This document shows positions 12,986 through 25,945 of a stretch of 64,000 nt of DNA, piece after piece. The position numbers and the translations under genes were made by a program. The DNA is from Augochlora pura (Eukaryota > Arthropoda > Insecta > Hymenoptera > Halictidae), in NCBI RefSeq assembly GCF_028453695.1, contig NC_135774.1, forward strand, positions 13,640,001 to 13,704,000, given 5' to 3'. How positions within the stretch are numbered: the first letter of the stretch is position 1; every line of letters starts with the position of its first letter. A model generated the notes under the pieces. It made no database searches and had not been told where the DNA came from. It saw only the letters and a program-made list of their open reading frames with translations.

Positions 12986-15900
12986 CCCAGACAGCCCGAA
13001 GCGTCTCTATACCCGCTGCCAATTACCGATACCGTGAACATTCATAAATCGTAATTCGTTAATTCGCGGCGTTCGTGAGCGGCGCGAGGCGAGCGTGGCT
13101 GCGCGCAAGGCCTAGCGGGATTCAAAATACGAACGTCCGAGTCCGCCTGCGGCCGGAATGCTATTCATTCGGTTCGAGAGATTCTCGCGGCCATTGTTCA
13201 TGAGTTATGTTCTCGTAACGAGAAACGAGGCTCGGAGAACGTGCACGGTGTTAACAGTCGCCAATTCGATCGCCCCGTCGCGCGAGTTTGTTTCATGCAC
13301 CTCGGGGAAATCGAATTTTCGAAACGCGAGGACAGAGCATTGCGAAACAGCAACGCTAAATTTCAACTAGCACCCTTCAACGATTATTTCATAATTATTG
13401 AAGAAATATAAAATTTCTTCCTTTTATAACTATAATAAATTCTAAATAATTTAAGAATATCCTAATACTTTTGCAATGTCGTACGTCACCTTTTCATATT
13501 TCTGAAAAATGCATGCAATCTGCAATTTACTTATCGCTAGACTCCGCATTTGCAAAATGAATATCCACAATATCGACAAATAATTTTCGTTATTAATACT
13601 TTTAATAGTTTAAGCATATTTTAATATTTTCATTGTCGCGCAGGTTGTCGGATATCGATGTCTGACAGCCAGCAAAGCGGGGGGAGGTAGACCGCAGGTA
13701 TTCCCATCGTTTCTCAATGTTTCTTTAGAGAGTTTTCGCTGGCCACGCGGCAAGGTGCGCGGAAGATTAACGCAGAATGGAATGTGCAGTCTACTCCCAG
13801 CGGTTATTCAGATCGGTACAATGCTCCTGTAAACGTCCACCTATCGGAAACGATATACCGGCCCTTCAGAGATTTTCGTTACTTGGATGAATGAGGCCAT
13901 TATTCGGCTTTTACGGTCGCAGGTTGCGAACGCGCGGTGTGTACGAGGCCCCCGCTGCCAAAGTCGGATTACTTTATGGAGTTTCTGGAGTATCTTAAAC
14001 CTAACCCGTGTTACCTGGACTACGCCCCCTCCTCGCCGCATTCTTCCTGCTTGCGATGCACCGTGCAACGATGCACTATAACTTCCAAGTCCCCATTAAT
14101 TTTTTAACGATCCAAACGCCCGACGATAAAAGTCGTTGGAATGTCGCTTTGTAATTTATTTTTTCTGAATTGTTATGTAATTGTTGTGTAATGAATTTGT
14201 TTATTTGAAATGTAGTTTAATACTGAACTTACTACGCTGATCATTTCGACCTGTTTTATATTTTGTATTTTGAGATGGTTAGTATTGCGAAGACTATACT
14301 ATAGCAAAATGATCAAATAGACTTCTTTATTCAGTGTAATAATAATATATAGATACTAATAAAAATAATGAAAAATTCAAATGAAATTAGAAATATAATC
14401 TTGACATTTTGACTACAATACACGTTATTTATTTAGAAAGCTGTCGCATAGTTGCCGGAACGTGCTCGGAAGGTTAATCGAATAAGAGACATGATCAGCG
14501 GTGACTAATTTAATTCGACTACGCTCCGGTAAAGGGATATCGCATCTCCTTTACCCCGGACCGCGTGTAATCGTATCAGAAGAAATTGACCAAGACGTTC
14601 GATCTTGAATGCGACAAGTTGAAAAGCCGGGGTCGAGGGAGGATCATGCGTGTGACAGTATATCCAGATTCGCCCCTATAAATCTCGGATCCAGGTCCTG
14701 TTTTCGTGCTAGGCAACTCGAGCGTGCCGGCCAAATCCCCGGTGGCACAATGGGTTTCATAAAGTGGGAGGAACTTGTAAAGTGACCTTTTATGATCTCA
14801 ATGAATGAGCGTCACGTGAACCGACTCCACAATGACCGGGGATTTTCCAATTTTCTGTGTCGCCACTGGATCGTGAGAGATCGAGTGGTGGTCCTCGTGT
14901 GAACGGAGCCGAACGGACACGGAACGATATCAATTTTCCTTAGGCGTACCCTCCCATCGAATCGCTTACAATCAGATCGTGTTAGGACGTCGTTTAGAAA
15001 AGAACTAAGTGTCGTGCGGGAACTGTAATTTAGACGTCGAGGAAGGTAGGAAAATAATTCAGAGTATTTTCAGTCTGCTATTTTAACTAGAACCTCGTTT
15101 TAAAGCGTGTCACGAAGGGAAGAACGAGTATTTGTTCACGCTATTTATAGCTGCTTTTAAAAATTACCATTTTTTAAACTGACGAATATATTCGTCGAAA
15201 ACAGAGCTAATATAAGGATCGAATGAACTCTAATAATTAAATCACTCCATTTAATACTATAAGATGTTATTGAATATATCTGAAATAGAATTTACTGTAT
15301 ATATCATTTTATAATATTCTTTTATATCTTACATCAGTCATTAAAAATGGCAAGTGTCCACTTACTCGAATAAAAAACAAATAATCGTAAAATGTAGATC
15401 TGAAGTCGATCATTTACATACACATACACCCCGTCACGAGAATAATTTCATTTCACCGCGTACACTCTCAGCTATCGTTATCTGCGACACGCGAAGTGCG
15501 GAATAAAACGCGGAGAAAATTGTCGCGGTATCTTAAGCGACGTCCAAAAGTACAGAGTAAACGCCTTTTAGCCGAACTCCCGAAAATGACCCATTTTTGT
15601 GCGACCCGACGACGGGAGTGCACCACGCAGAGAAGGCATCATTTTGAGCGATGCGAGCCCGTCGTGGCGATAATGGAAGGCTCGCTGATGTCAGAAGTGA
15701 AAGTTCGTTCGCCGCGTTTCGTCGTTTCCATTTCATTTTTATTATTCCGCGAAATCGGTTTCCTCTTGTCAACGATCGCTGCGTTTTATCGAAGGGGACG
15801 CATTAACGCGCACCGTACGGAAGAGAAATAAAAAGAAAGGACACTGAGATAGATAGAGGGAGAGAGAGAGAGAGAGGTAGAGCTATCTCTTTCTCGTTCT

Positions 15901-17530
15901 CTCTTTCGAGAAACGAGTTATTTGGATCGTTCGCGCTACCGAATATCATTAGACAGGCCCCATTAACATTTTAAGCACCGTGTCCACGACCAACGAGATT
16001 ACTCGTTCGATTAAGATCCCATTGATCTGTGTTAAGTACACGGGAGGATCCACTTAATGATGTTGATCAGTCAACGCGGATGACAGCGGGGCCCCGGATC
16101 GAACCGGTTGCAACGCGGCCCCCTTACGTGTCCCATTAGAAACGAAATTCTTAGTTACGGGACAACTCGTCTAACAAACCTGTTCCCGATTTTCGACGAT
16201 CAACGCCTCGACGTTTTTCTTTGGCTAATTAGCGCTTCGGGGGTAAAACGTGACTCGGGAGCAACTCGGATGATCTCGGGATCATGGTATATTCGAAATT
16301 CGAAAGTGAGGATACCTTCGAAATCTAAAAAGATTAAAGGGTGGCTAATTGGGCAATCACAATTTATGCGATAAGAGGGAATCGATGACTACTTTATCTA
16401 AACGTTTAGGACATAACCATGGAGATTTTACGAAATTTCAGAGAAAATTAATGGAGATTCGTGTTGTTTCGAGAGTAGGGAATAGAGTAGATTTGAAAAG
16501 GCGATACGAATTAATGGTTTCGCAGAATTTGATTGAATTTATATGGAGGGTTGAAGAAGGTCCACTTCAGTTTCTTTAATTGACAAGGGGATCCTACTTT
16601 AATTAGGGTAGTCGGTGTCGAAAGTATCATTCTAAATGATCCAAGATCTATAAATTGTTATTTTAATTGTATAAATATACAATTAACCCTTTGCACTCGG
16701 ATGTCACCGATAAGGCGAAACTATACGTATATACATGTCAAATTGCTATTTTCCCCACCATCCTAGACCAAACTCCAATCTCCACGTCTCATCCCAGTCT
16801 CCCCATAGTCGCAGAAAAATTCGTGACATCGGCGTTCATCTAGCGGAGATGGTGTCGCGATCGTGAGGAACAGCTCGTAGAATAACGGGGCAACGAATGA
16901 CATCTCCTCAATCTGCTCGGAGCCCCTCGACCCCGGTCATCGATGGATCAGTCTTAACCTCGGCGACTCGCCGATCGATTGGTCATTGTTGCTCGCGAAC
17001 ACCGACTCATCCGGCGCGTCCTGCCTGGCACCGAAATCGCGGGGAACACGTCGAGCGATGGGTTCGGCTATCCAACGCAGCGTGTCGCTCGTCAGCCGGG
17101 TGTCCGGTAATGAACAGTTGCATCGTCGGTCGGCACGACGACGCTTTGTTTCAACGGCGCGGATGCACTCTGGGAGACGCAGAATCGTGCGAGGGCGTGA
17201 CTGGGAACACTTGGACGCTCCACATCTAGATTCGCTCGGTGGCCCAGTGGCCGTCGGAGCCGGGCGAGCATACGGTACCCGTCGTTTTCTCAGCGGCGAG
17301 GCCCGCGCTCCGGGTAGGGACGTACCCGCGGCATATCGAGGGCCGTGCAACAGGACGGTGCAATGGTAATGACACCTGATACTCGGAGCGTCCCGACGAA
17401 CGCGTGACCCGGAAACCGACCCGAGGCCATTTTTCGAGTCCCCGTCCAAGTGAAGCGGACGCGACGCGATCTAGATGCTCGCTTCTCTCCTGGTCCTGTT
17501 GTTCATCCTCCCACCAGCGCCCTGTGTTCT
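12986..17530. other. Intergenic stretch without a supportable gene
   Basis: AT-rich DNA alternates with GC-richer patches at 13.0-13.35, 13.65-14.1, 14.45-15.05, 15.45-16.3 and 16.8-17.5 kb. A short (GA)n run lies at 15861-15876. The 170-codon (-) and 127-codon (+) frames at 16.94-17.45 kb overlap on opposite strands and have no recognisable domain. A CCCTTTGCACTCGG motif sits at 16686-16699. Confidence 0.6.
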
Positions 17531-17615
17531 CGCTCTCTCTCTCTCTCTCTCCTTCTTTTCCTTTCTTTCTTTTCCTTCTCGTCCCTTTCTCGTCGTCTCT
17601 CTTGTTTCGTCCAGG
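17531..17615 (-). repeat. (CT)n microsatellite and CT-rich tail
   Basis: A clean CT dinucleotide run at 17531-17551 passes into a degenerate pyrimidine tract. It is the minus-strand equivalent of the (GA)n blocks elsewhere in the window. Confidence 0.9.
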
Positions 17616-20600
17616 TCGACTTCAGACGATCTTCTTCATAGCGCGGTCCTGGTAACCGTACATACATACAAGTACACAGGAACGAGCAAGATTAGAGGGA
17701 CGATGGTCTCTCAGCTCCGACCGTCCTGGACCTACGGACTCTACGGTCTCTCGAGGTCAAACCCGCTTTGGGGCATCGTGCTAACCGCACACCGGTGGAT
17801 CCTTCTACCCGGAAACGGTTTCTATCGGGCTCTCGCGGTCGATCCTAGGGTGAAGGCGCACCGCGCCGCGGCAGTTCTCTGCCTCTTCCCTCCTCTTTTC
17901 TCCGCTCCCGGTCTCCTCTTTTCTACGCTCCTCTCTTCTCTCGGCGAGTCTCCTCTTCGTTTTCCGGTTACGATCACTCATAGGGGTTTTATGGTTTCTT
18001 TGCTCGGAGGCGGTATGCGCGCTCTACGTATCGACGAGCGAACGTATCGGTTAGGAACTGCTGGGCCAACCGACGTGGGACCCGGCCACGGGAATTTTAC
18101 GGAACGTCTGCACTTTTCGCCAGTTAATGCGATTCCAGCCACCTAACCAAAGAGCACCGTGTCCTTTCGCAGTCGATTCCGACCTTTTGTCAAAAGACCA
18201 ACCGCATTGGGAACCGTCGACGTATCGGGGACCGAATCTTCCGCAAAAGGACGCTGATGGTTTTGCCAGAGGCGGTGCTTGGATATGTTTCGATGTTTGT
18301 GTTAGCGCGGAATCGATCAGCGGAGTTTGTGAAGGAAGATAGAGAGGATTAACTGGTTGTCTAACTCTTGTTTTACTAGGCAGGTTCGTCATCATTTTGG
18401 TCGACGAGGATTCGAATTTGTTGGAGCAGTGCTTGACGCTTGACAATCGTTACGTCTATCTCTTGCAATTAAGAGATTCCTGTGTACGTAATATATTTTA
18501 GTATATTCAACAATGTTAAACTTTTAGGCATGATACTGTCTATATAGATTTTAATAAATCACGTTAAAATTGTCAAAAAGTAGACGATCAATTAACAAGG
18601 TTTATACTCTGGACCAAGTGTTAATCGAATTACAATTGAAAAGTAGTGGTACAATTTATTCAACATTTTTAAGTCTTACGAATTCTAATGAATTTATAAA
18701 GATGTAACATCATAACGTCGAAATGAATCCTTAAACCTGAGCAAATAATTCCGCCACCCACATATGGACGAAGGCGAAGTGTCAAGGTAGCAGAATGAGT
18801 TCTAAGGCATCAAGGAATCCGAATAATTCAGTATTCGCGTCGGTGGATGTCGCCCGATAGGCCAGAAAATTAAGCAATTCCGATCGGGCACGTACGGTTC
18901 GCCACTCGGGTAGTTACGAAGATGAACCTCGTTGGAGCGAGTAGCCGCACCTCCGTGCCAGATGATTATCCGTTCTCGGAGGATCGTCAGACCAGAGGCA
19001 CACGACTTCCTTCCTCAATTCCCGTGGCAATCAGACCGCGATTTCTACCCTCCCATAGACACAACGGGCAATTAGTTCGTCGAGCGTGTATCGGAGTGTA
19101 TCGACCGATCGGCACGGCGGCTGGCGTCCTGCTGCCGTTCGTGATTTATGCCGCATTGTCTTCTGCCCCACAGCAGCGGTCCTATAGCTTCGACCGTTCA
19201 AATCCATCCGTCGTTTATATACACACCGATGCACAACCGCGTGCAACGTGGAAAGCCCCTACCCACCACCATCTTCCACGGCTTCTTCCACCTCTGTTCG
19301 AATCACTCGGCCGATATCGTGATTCGGTATCGTTGTTCCATTGCTCGAACCGGCGAGCTGCTTCTACGCGTGACCGAGTCCCTCTCTCTCTCTCACTCTC
19401 TCTCTTTTTCTCTATCTCTCTTTCGTCGTCTTTACCGATCTGGTCCCCAAGCCACGCCGACGCTGTTGCCGAGGAGGAGTGCTCGTCGCCGCGTAACCTC
19501 ATTAGTCGCCTGATGTCTCTCTTAATTGCCCGCCTTCCTCCCCCGCTGTATATTTATTGGCGTTGATCGTGATCGCCCATGGGCCAGCACTCGGCGCGAC
19601 TTCCCTCCCCCTAGAGGCGATCTCTGTGACCCATTTAGCTGGTCCACAATCGAAAAAGTCACTCGACGCCGGAGCAGTGTACGGGCGACACGATCGCTCG
19701 CGAGGTTCCGGTGATCGTTTCTACAGAGAAACGACGGAGACAAAGACTTTGAATTGCTTCTTCTTTTTAACCCCTTTTCGTACTATTTTATCCATAATTT
19801 AGTTTTTAGATTGTTATAATTTCTACGATAGAAAAAGGCGATTTATATTTACTGCGCCAGTGCATTTAATTGAATGCTTAAGTATTGATGACAAGGGAGT
19901 AAGAGTATATTTCGACTTGATAGAATGGAATGATATTCGTATTTAGCAAAATTCATTTTGGGTAAGTGTTATTACCAGACCTTTATGAAAAATGAAATTC
20001 TTTGCATTAATTGCCACACATATTAAGAAACCAGGCACAATATTTTTCCCTACCTTAATAATTGTAATACATTCGAATTAATACGTCAACATTCTTAGTC
20101 TCTCTATTATACTTTCCACTGTTTTAAATTCCACCTTCTCATTTCTATCATAAATAAATAAAGTATACAATCTGGTTATTACAAACTCGAGATTTCAGAC
20201 TAAAGTACCACTAGCTACATAAAAAAATCATCGATTTCTTTAAATCAGTATTTGGTAGTAATTCACTCAATTTCTAGGATTCAGTTATATAAGTTTTTTA
20301 AATAATTTTTTAGGAAGAAAAGGGTTCGCACAAATTCGAGTGATCGGGTAAAACGTTCGCCAAGCGTTCCCAGGAAAGATAGCAGTTTTCTAAGGAAGGA
20401 CCGACGACCGGCGCGTTTCATCCGGCCCGTGGAAAAGATCGGGACACGTCTCCGTCGTGTCGGTCTCGTGTCGCGCCGCCACGTGGCAATATATTTTCCA
20501 GCTAGGGAGTCGCTCTCGACCCTCTCATATCTGCGTGCGCCCGTCCATGTATCGATCTCTTCTCACGAGTGATCGATGCGGAGATCCGAGGGCCACGGTC

Positions 20601-21210
20601 TCGTCGATCGTCACCGTCGTCGATACCGTCGTTGTTACCCGATGATTTAAGTTCCTAACCCGAGACTCCTGCTGTCAGCCGCAGCGAGAGCACACAGCCG
20701 CGTTCCCACTTCCACTCTTGCAACGACGATCGCTGCTGCACCCCGTCTCCTCCCACCCTCTGTTCTCTGTTTATCGGTTTGCGCGCGTCCCTTTTTTTCC
20801 CTCTCCCTTTCCGTTTATTTCCATGAGTTACGATTGTTCCGAGGACTCGTCTCCCCGAGCGTCGTACGTACGTACGCGCGCGCGCTGCAAGACGACGCGC
20901 CAATAATTTATAGAAGTATAATGGTCTACATACGGACCGCTGAGATATTGTTATTGCCCGTCGGTCCATGCTCCCATCCACGATTTATTTAATATAAATA
21001 TTTCCTCGGTGGCTGGCGGAGGATCGACGGAAGTCTGGACGCATTGATTGAGCTCGATCGGCAACCGAACCCACACGCGCACGCATACTATTTGCCGTGG
21101 CCGGACACGCACGCGGCGGAACCGATAATATTGTTCTACAAATCCGACAGCACGCACGCGTAGACCGGGACGGAGCGTGGCTCGGATCGTGTACGATATC
21201 CCGGTGGAGA

Positions 21211-21213
<3 letters not shown>
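17616..21213. other. Intergenic stretch without a supportable gene, with GC-rich patches
   Basis: Open frames of 223 (17475-18146) and 214 codons (18922-19566) run through CT repeats, which supply their Ser/Leu stretches. They lack any known domain or splice context, so I do not call them genes. A (CT)n block lies at 19381-19432. A TACG/CG alternating run (20864-20888) lies in the CpG-rich patch 20.4-21.2 kb. AT-rich DNA at 18.45-18.75 and 19.75-20.32 kb includes one copy of a dispersed repeat (19872-19919). Confidence 0.6.

Positions 21214-21243
<30 letters not shown>
21214..21243 (+). repeat. (GA)n microsatellite
   Basis: Uninterrupted GA dinucleotide run of about 30 bp within GC-rich DNA. 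Nothing ties it to a gene. Confidence 0.95.
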
Positions 21244-21246
<3 letters not shown>

Positions 21247-21860
21247 CAGGGAGAGGGGTAAAGACGCGCGGAAAGGGCCGAGAAAAAGGAAGGTCCGCGT
21301 GGTACGAAACTTATATGTAGGCACACCGAACGGAAAGGATCGAGGGAGGTAGATCCAGTGGGCCCGGCGCAGAGAGAGACCCGCTGAGTTATGGACACAT
21401 TCGGGATTTCTTCAGGTTGTACCTGCTGGCGGTGGTTAGATGGAAAGGGCATAGTGCTTTATTGAATTGGGTTACATGATTTACGATACCGCCTCCCGAT
21501 CTCGCTCGATCACCACTCCGTCGGGGTGACTCGTAACGTTTAACCCCTTCGAGGCACCACCGCTCGGACCGAGACGCCGTTCCGCCGGGACACAGGTGTC
21601 GATCCGACGATCCCGGGAACAGGCCGACGAAACGCAACGCGAATACTTAATTCGGCACGCGATCCACTGTGCTATATCGACGCAATTGCGAAACGCTCGG
21701 ACAATTTTAATGTCCAATTAATGCAGATTTTTTGAAATGGTAAGATCTGACATTCGATCGTTTCGAATAAATATATATCGAAAATAATTATTCTAATAAA
21801 TTCGTTTTGGTTGTACGTTTCATTCAGATTACAGTCATTCAATCCTGGTAACAAATTAGT

Positions 21861-22069
21861 ATAATTCTTGATTTTTAATTCGGATAATTCTTGATTTTTA
21901 ATTCGGATAATTCTTGATTTTTAATTCGGATAATTCTTGATTTTTAATTCCGATAATTCTTCACTTTTCAAGCCAACAATCCTTCACTTTTTATTCCAAC
22001 AATTTTCCATTTCTTATTCAAATAAATTATTCGAATAACAATGCCAATAATTGTTGACCATTCTTTCCA
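21861..22069 (+). repeat. 23-bp tandem repeat array, seven or more copies with graded decay
   Basis: The unit is ATAATTCTTGATTTTTAATT plus CGG. Copies at 21861-21883, 21884-21906 and 21907-21929 are identical. The copy at 21930-21952 has one difference. Copies from 21953, 21976 and 21999 keep the 23-bp register but diverge progressively. One about 26 bp long and another 23-bp degenerate copy follow, to about 22069. The array is AT-rich and non-coding. Confidence 0.93.
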
Positions 22070-25000
22070 CCTAATTTTAAAACACGTCTCCATTTGTCCT
22101 TATATTTAATCCGGAATAAAATCTATCGAACAAGATTGATAAATGAGATTATAGCCTACGGTAAGCGTACCCGGTTACATTTGTGCCCGAAAGGTCCGCC
22201 GTTCGAGAGTGAAAAAGTTTTGGGAATGTGCAAGCAAGGAATGCGAATTACCGCGGCGGGCAATAGCGATGTAATTTCGCGATGCTCGAGATACCCTGCC
22301 GATCGTCGTGAGGATTGTACGTGCGCAGCTCGCGGAGAGATATTAGCGATAAGGTGTATCTGCATCAACCTGCCGCACGAGCGATATTACTGCGGATTGA
22401 TATAGTACCGCGTCCCGGTGAATATGTTGCCTTCGTGTACTGTTCAGCATAATGACGTTGTATAGTAATGGCATGGTAATCACTGCAACTATTAATACAC
22501 CGACGCGATATTTGTTCGCGGGCACGATCTTTCAGCGATCTCGAGCGCGGGCCCCGGACAGCCTCTCGTTGCCTGCACCTGGTGGTGCACACTGCTTCGC
22601 GTATCGCGAATCTGTCCTCGTCGAGTCAACCGTACGACACGGTGCGCTATCTAATTGTACAATTGCGGCTCCTAATTCATTCCGATCTTTGATCGATCAT
22701 AAATGGAAAGTGCGCTTCGTAAAAAATTCATTTTATTTTGGATTCACCTGGCCAACGGCGTTCGATTTTTATACGGAATAAAAATTGTCTGCACCAATTT
22801 CAAAAAATAATTACCGAATAACAGATTTAATTACTTTAATAGACTATAAATAATTGTCCATTATAAATTCTTCTACCGTTTCAACTATTTTAAATTCCAA
22901 TTTTACCGATTTTCCAATTTTATTAAAAACACATAAAATCTGACGTTTGATCACTTAATCATAACAGTATTTAAATCAATATTAAAATACAACATTTTCA
23001 AATACTGCAGGAAAATAAAATTAAATTAAAAACTATCAAAAAATTTTTTAAAAATCAAGGAATAATTGAAGGAAATTCAATCTAAATGATTTTACATCTA
23101 CCTTCGTGGAAATAATTTTTCAACGAAACTCCTCGACTTGAATACTTTCTGGCAAAGATCGAGCAGAGAATTTCGCGAACCCTATCGAAGATTTCACCGG
23201 CTCACGAGGCAAAGTTGCACGTGCCGCATGGGCTGGGCATATCGAGCGCAGAACGATAAAGCAAAGGTGAAATCTTTTCGCGGCTGTGCGGTATAAAACG
23301 ATTTCAGTTCGTTCAGCCAGGATGCGGAGCACGCGCCGTGCTCGCTCGTACGTCAATAAAATCAGCGGGTGTGGCTCGGCTCATTGGCAAGCTCGTTCAG
23401 GGCCACTCGGATCTCGCGATGCAGGAAGAGTGTTGCCTCGTAAAACTAGAGAGTTCGTTTGTGCATCGATCGGGAGAAACGTCTGTCGGGACCGCTTATC
23501 GACAGAGCGAATCGTCTAGCCGGCGACGAACGGTTCATACTAATTTTCATTCGCGTGGAACCTGTGCGGTGTCCTTTATTCACTTTAATTAAACCTAAAT
23601 TCACCAATAACATCGTACAAAAATTGTTGAATATAATACAAATATTTATGAATAAATCTGCAGTCTTTAAATTAAAAGATTGTTCACTGGTTTTGTTGAA
23701 AAAAATTCCCAAATTGTCTCTGATTATAGCGACTTATAATTACACTGTGTACGATACTGTTATATTAATTTCAATCTTTTACTATAATTAAAAAAGAGAT
23801 CCTTATGATTAACTAGGAATAGTATTCTTTTGCATAAAGATCTGTTTATGACGTTCGCACGTAAAAATCGATGAACAGGATGTCGACACCTGTGTATCGA
23901 ACCTGATATATCAGCACGACTGACTGACACTCGGTGCGCTTCGCGCGCATACATATTAAATGCAAAACAGTGGACGGTAAATTACGTTACGAAGTTCGCG
24001 GAGTACGAGGAAGAAGGAAGAGAGCCCGTTCGAAGGCGTGGATTTACAACGGATTCCTTCGATTATCGCCGCGATCGCGAACGATCTGCGACCGGAATAA
24101 CTTCCGTAACGAGGCTATCGTGTGTAACGGTGTCGCCGGGGGGATCTTCGATCAGAGTTAATCGAGATCGGCGCGACCGGGCTGTCGCGAACGCGTGACG
24201 AGCGATTGCATAAAGAATTGGGTAATCCGACAGGGCCGGTATATAACGACGGATGCAAAAAACCGTTTCTCCAATTTGAAACGACCTCGAAATTGCGATA
24301 TATCGAGCGAGCGGGGCCCGGTCGCCGGGTTTCTTGTTCCTGTTGCCGGCGGGAGTATCTCGAGCGATGGGCACGGGACTTAGAGAGCGTGTACCATGAA
24401 ATCGCCTCACTATATCAATCTCGCCTCCTTCTTACACGCGACCACGGGTCGAAAAAGGGCGGAGCGGATGCGCCCGTTCGCCGCATAAATTCTTCTGGCA
24501 TCGCTAAAAATACACGCTTCCGCGAGGAAGGAATAATCGGGGTCAAAGAAAATATACATTACGAGCGGGCAAATCGATATGCTGAATTATTGCCGGGGCG
24601 AACGGAGGGCGCGGCAAAAATGTATGACTGTCATACGTTACCGATCGCCCGGAGACCGCTAAGAAAAATGTCCCGGCGACTTTTGCTTATCAGCGATGAA
24701 CAGGGCTCGCGTGCGCCAGAGAAAATTGGCAAGCTCGCGCACGCGTTCCGAGAACTCCGACGATGCTCTCGGATGTGTAATGTTCGGCCGTTGCGTTCAG
24801 CATGGGACCGATGACGATGTTAAGTGACTCGCTTTGCTTATGATTAATTTAGACAATTCTTATTCTGCATAGAATTAATAAAAGTTACAAATAAGTTAAT
24901 AGAAAATCTATGAAAGAAGGGGACACTTTTGATAGCGGAAATTTCGAACAAAAAATCAAAGTCTAGTTATCACTGAACCTAAGCCAGATTAATCTAATAT

Positions 25001-25903
25001 CGATGGATAAATAAAAAGCGAGTGAAATAAAAATGCCTGAGGTAATTGAGAAGGAAGCATAAAGTCGGATGACCTTCGTCTCACAAAGTCCTGCAAAATC
25101 TGTCCATAAGAAGTTCATGAAAAGTCTGCTTAAGGGGAAACGAATATTCGCGCGACGTTCCCACGGGACCGTGTCGTCGCCGACACATCTATGAATCGTA
25201 GCCCGAGCGAGGAGAACCTTTTCGAATTCCTTGGTCAGCGTAACCCTCTAACAATATCGTCAGTGATCTCAGCGAGCAACGTTCCCCGGAATCTGCCGGC
25301 GTGGACGAGCGGCAACAGTTGTCGATGGCCGGCACCGTGGTAATTACTGTCCGGTAACAACGAGGTTCTATGTTCGGCAAGTAATTTATGGCTCGGTGAT
25401 ATACCGCGACGTTGGCTCAGCTAATACGGTTACACTCGGCTTGCATCGCGCTGCGCAGCGCGTAAACTGCATCGCAAGAATTTCGTGATTCGAGCCTAGG
25501 CTCGGCGGGGTCGGTCGCGGGGCGGGGGTGGGGAGGGGAAGGAAGGGGCTCGGCGGCGTAGTTAGGAATTACGGCGACGTGTCCCGCGAGCGGAAGAGCC
25601 GTAATACGATTTAACAGTGATTTAATAAGTGGACGGTTGTGCACGGTGAGGAGAATGCCTCCGATATCTTTGCTCTCCGTTCCACCGTCGTCCCTCCGGA
25701 GCGGTTTATCCGCGGCTTTCCTCTCCGCTACGACCGTCTCTCTCGCCCGCGCGATCTTTCTCGGTAGAGCTCCGCTGGACGCCGCCACATTGGCGCCACG
25801 CACTCCCACCCACACTCTCGGCTCAGGCTAAAAGATGTTGCACATGCACACACGAGGCGGTGCGCTGCTCCGCGTCGCGCCGCAGCACCGCAGCGCGGCT
25901 CAA

Positions 25904-25905
<2 letters not shown>
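22070..25905. other. Intergenic stretch without a supportable gene
   Basis: GC-balanced patches at 22.1-22.75, 23.1-23.55, 23.85-24.8 and 25.15-25.8 kb are separated by AT-rich DNA. The longest frame is 202 codons at 24206-24814 (+), with no recognisable domain. A TATAAAA at 23292-23298 could be a TATA box, but no gene follows it. Nothing else is identifiable. Confidence 0.6.
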
Positions 25906-25936
<31 letters not shown>

Positions 25937-25945
25937 GGCGGCGGT
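25906..25945 (+). repeat. (GGC)n/(GGT)n trinucleotide repeat in a CpG-rich patch
   Basis: About twelve GGC/GGT units. In one frame they encode a polyglycine run inside a 173-codon open frame (25835-26356), but that frame has no recognisable domain on either side. The repeat lies in a CpG-dense segment (25.45-26.4 kb) that may be a promoter or enhancer. Confidence 0.85.

Noticed and set aside
13841..14068. Basic minus-strand frame considered as a mariner-type transposase remnant
   Set aside because: None of the expected catalytic or C-terminal transposase motifs can be found.
17475..18146. 223-codon frame with a signal-peptide-like start
   Set aside because: The hydrophobic Leu/Ser start is translated from a (CT)n microsatellite; the rest matches no family.
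18922..19566. 214-codon open frame
   Set aside because: It contains a second (CT)n tract, lacks any known domain and overlaps frames on both strands.
23281..23340. TATAAAA at 23292 with a nearby TCAGTT as a core promoter
   Set aside because: The initiator-like words are 12 and 23 bp from the TATA box rather than about 30, and no gene follows.
24206..24814. 202-codon plus-strand frame
   Set aside because: No recognisable domain, no splice or promoter context, and arginine-rich composition typical of GC-balanced non-coding DNA.
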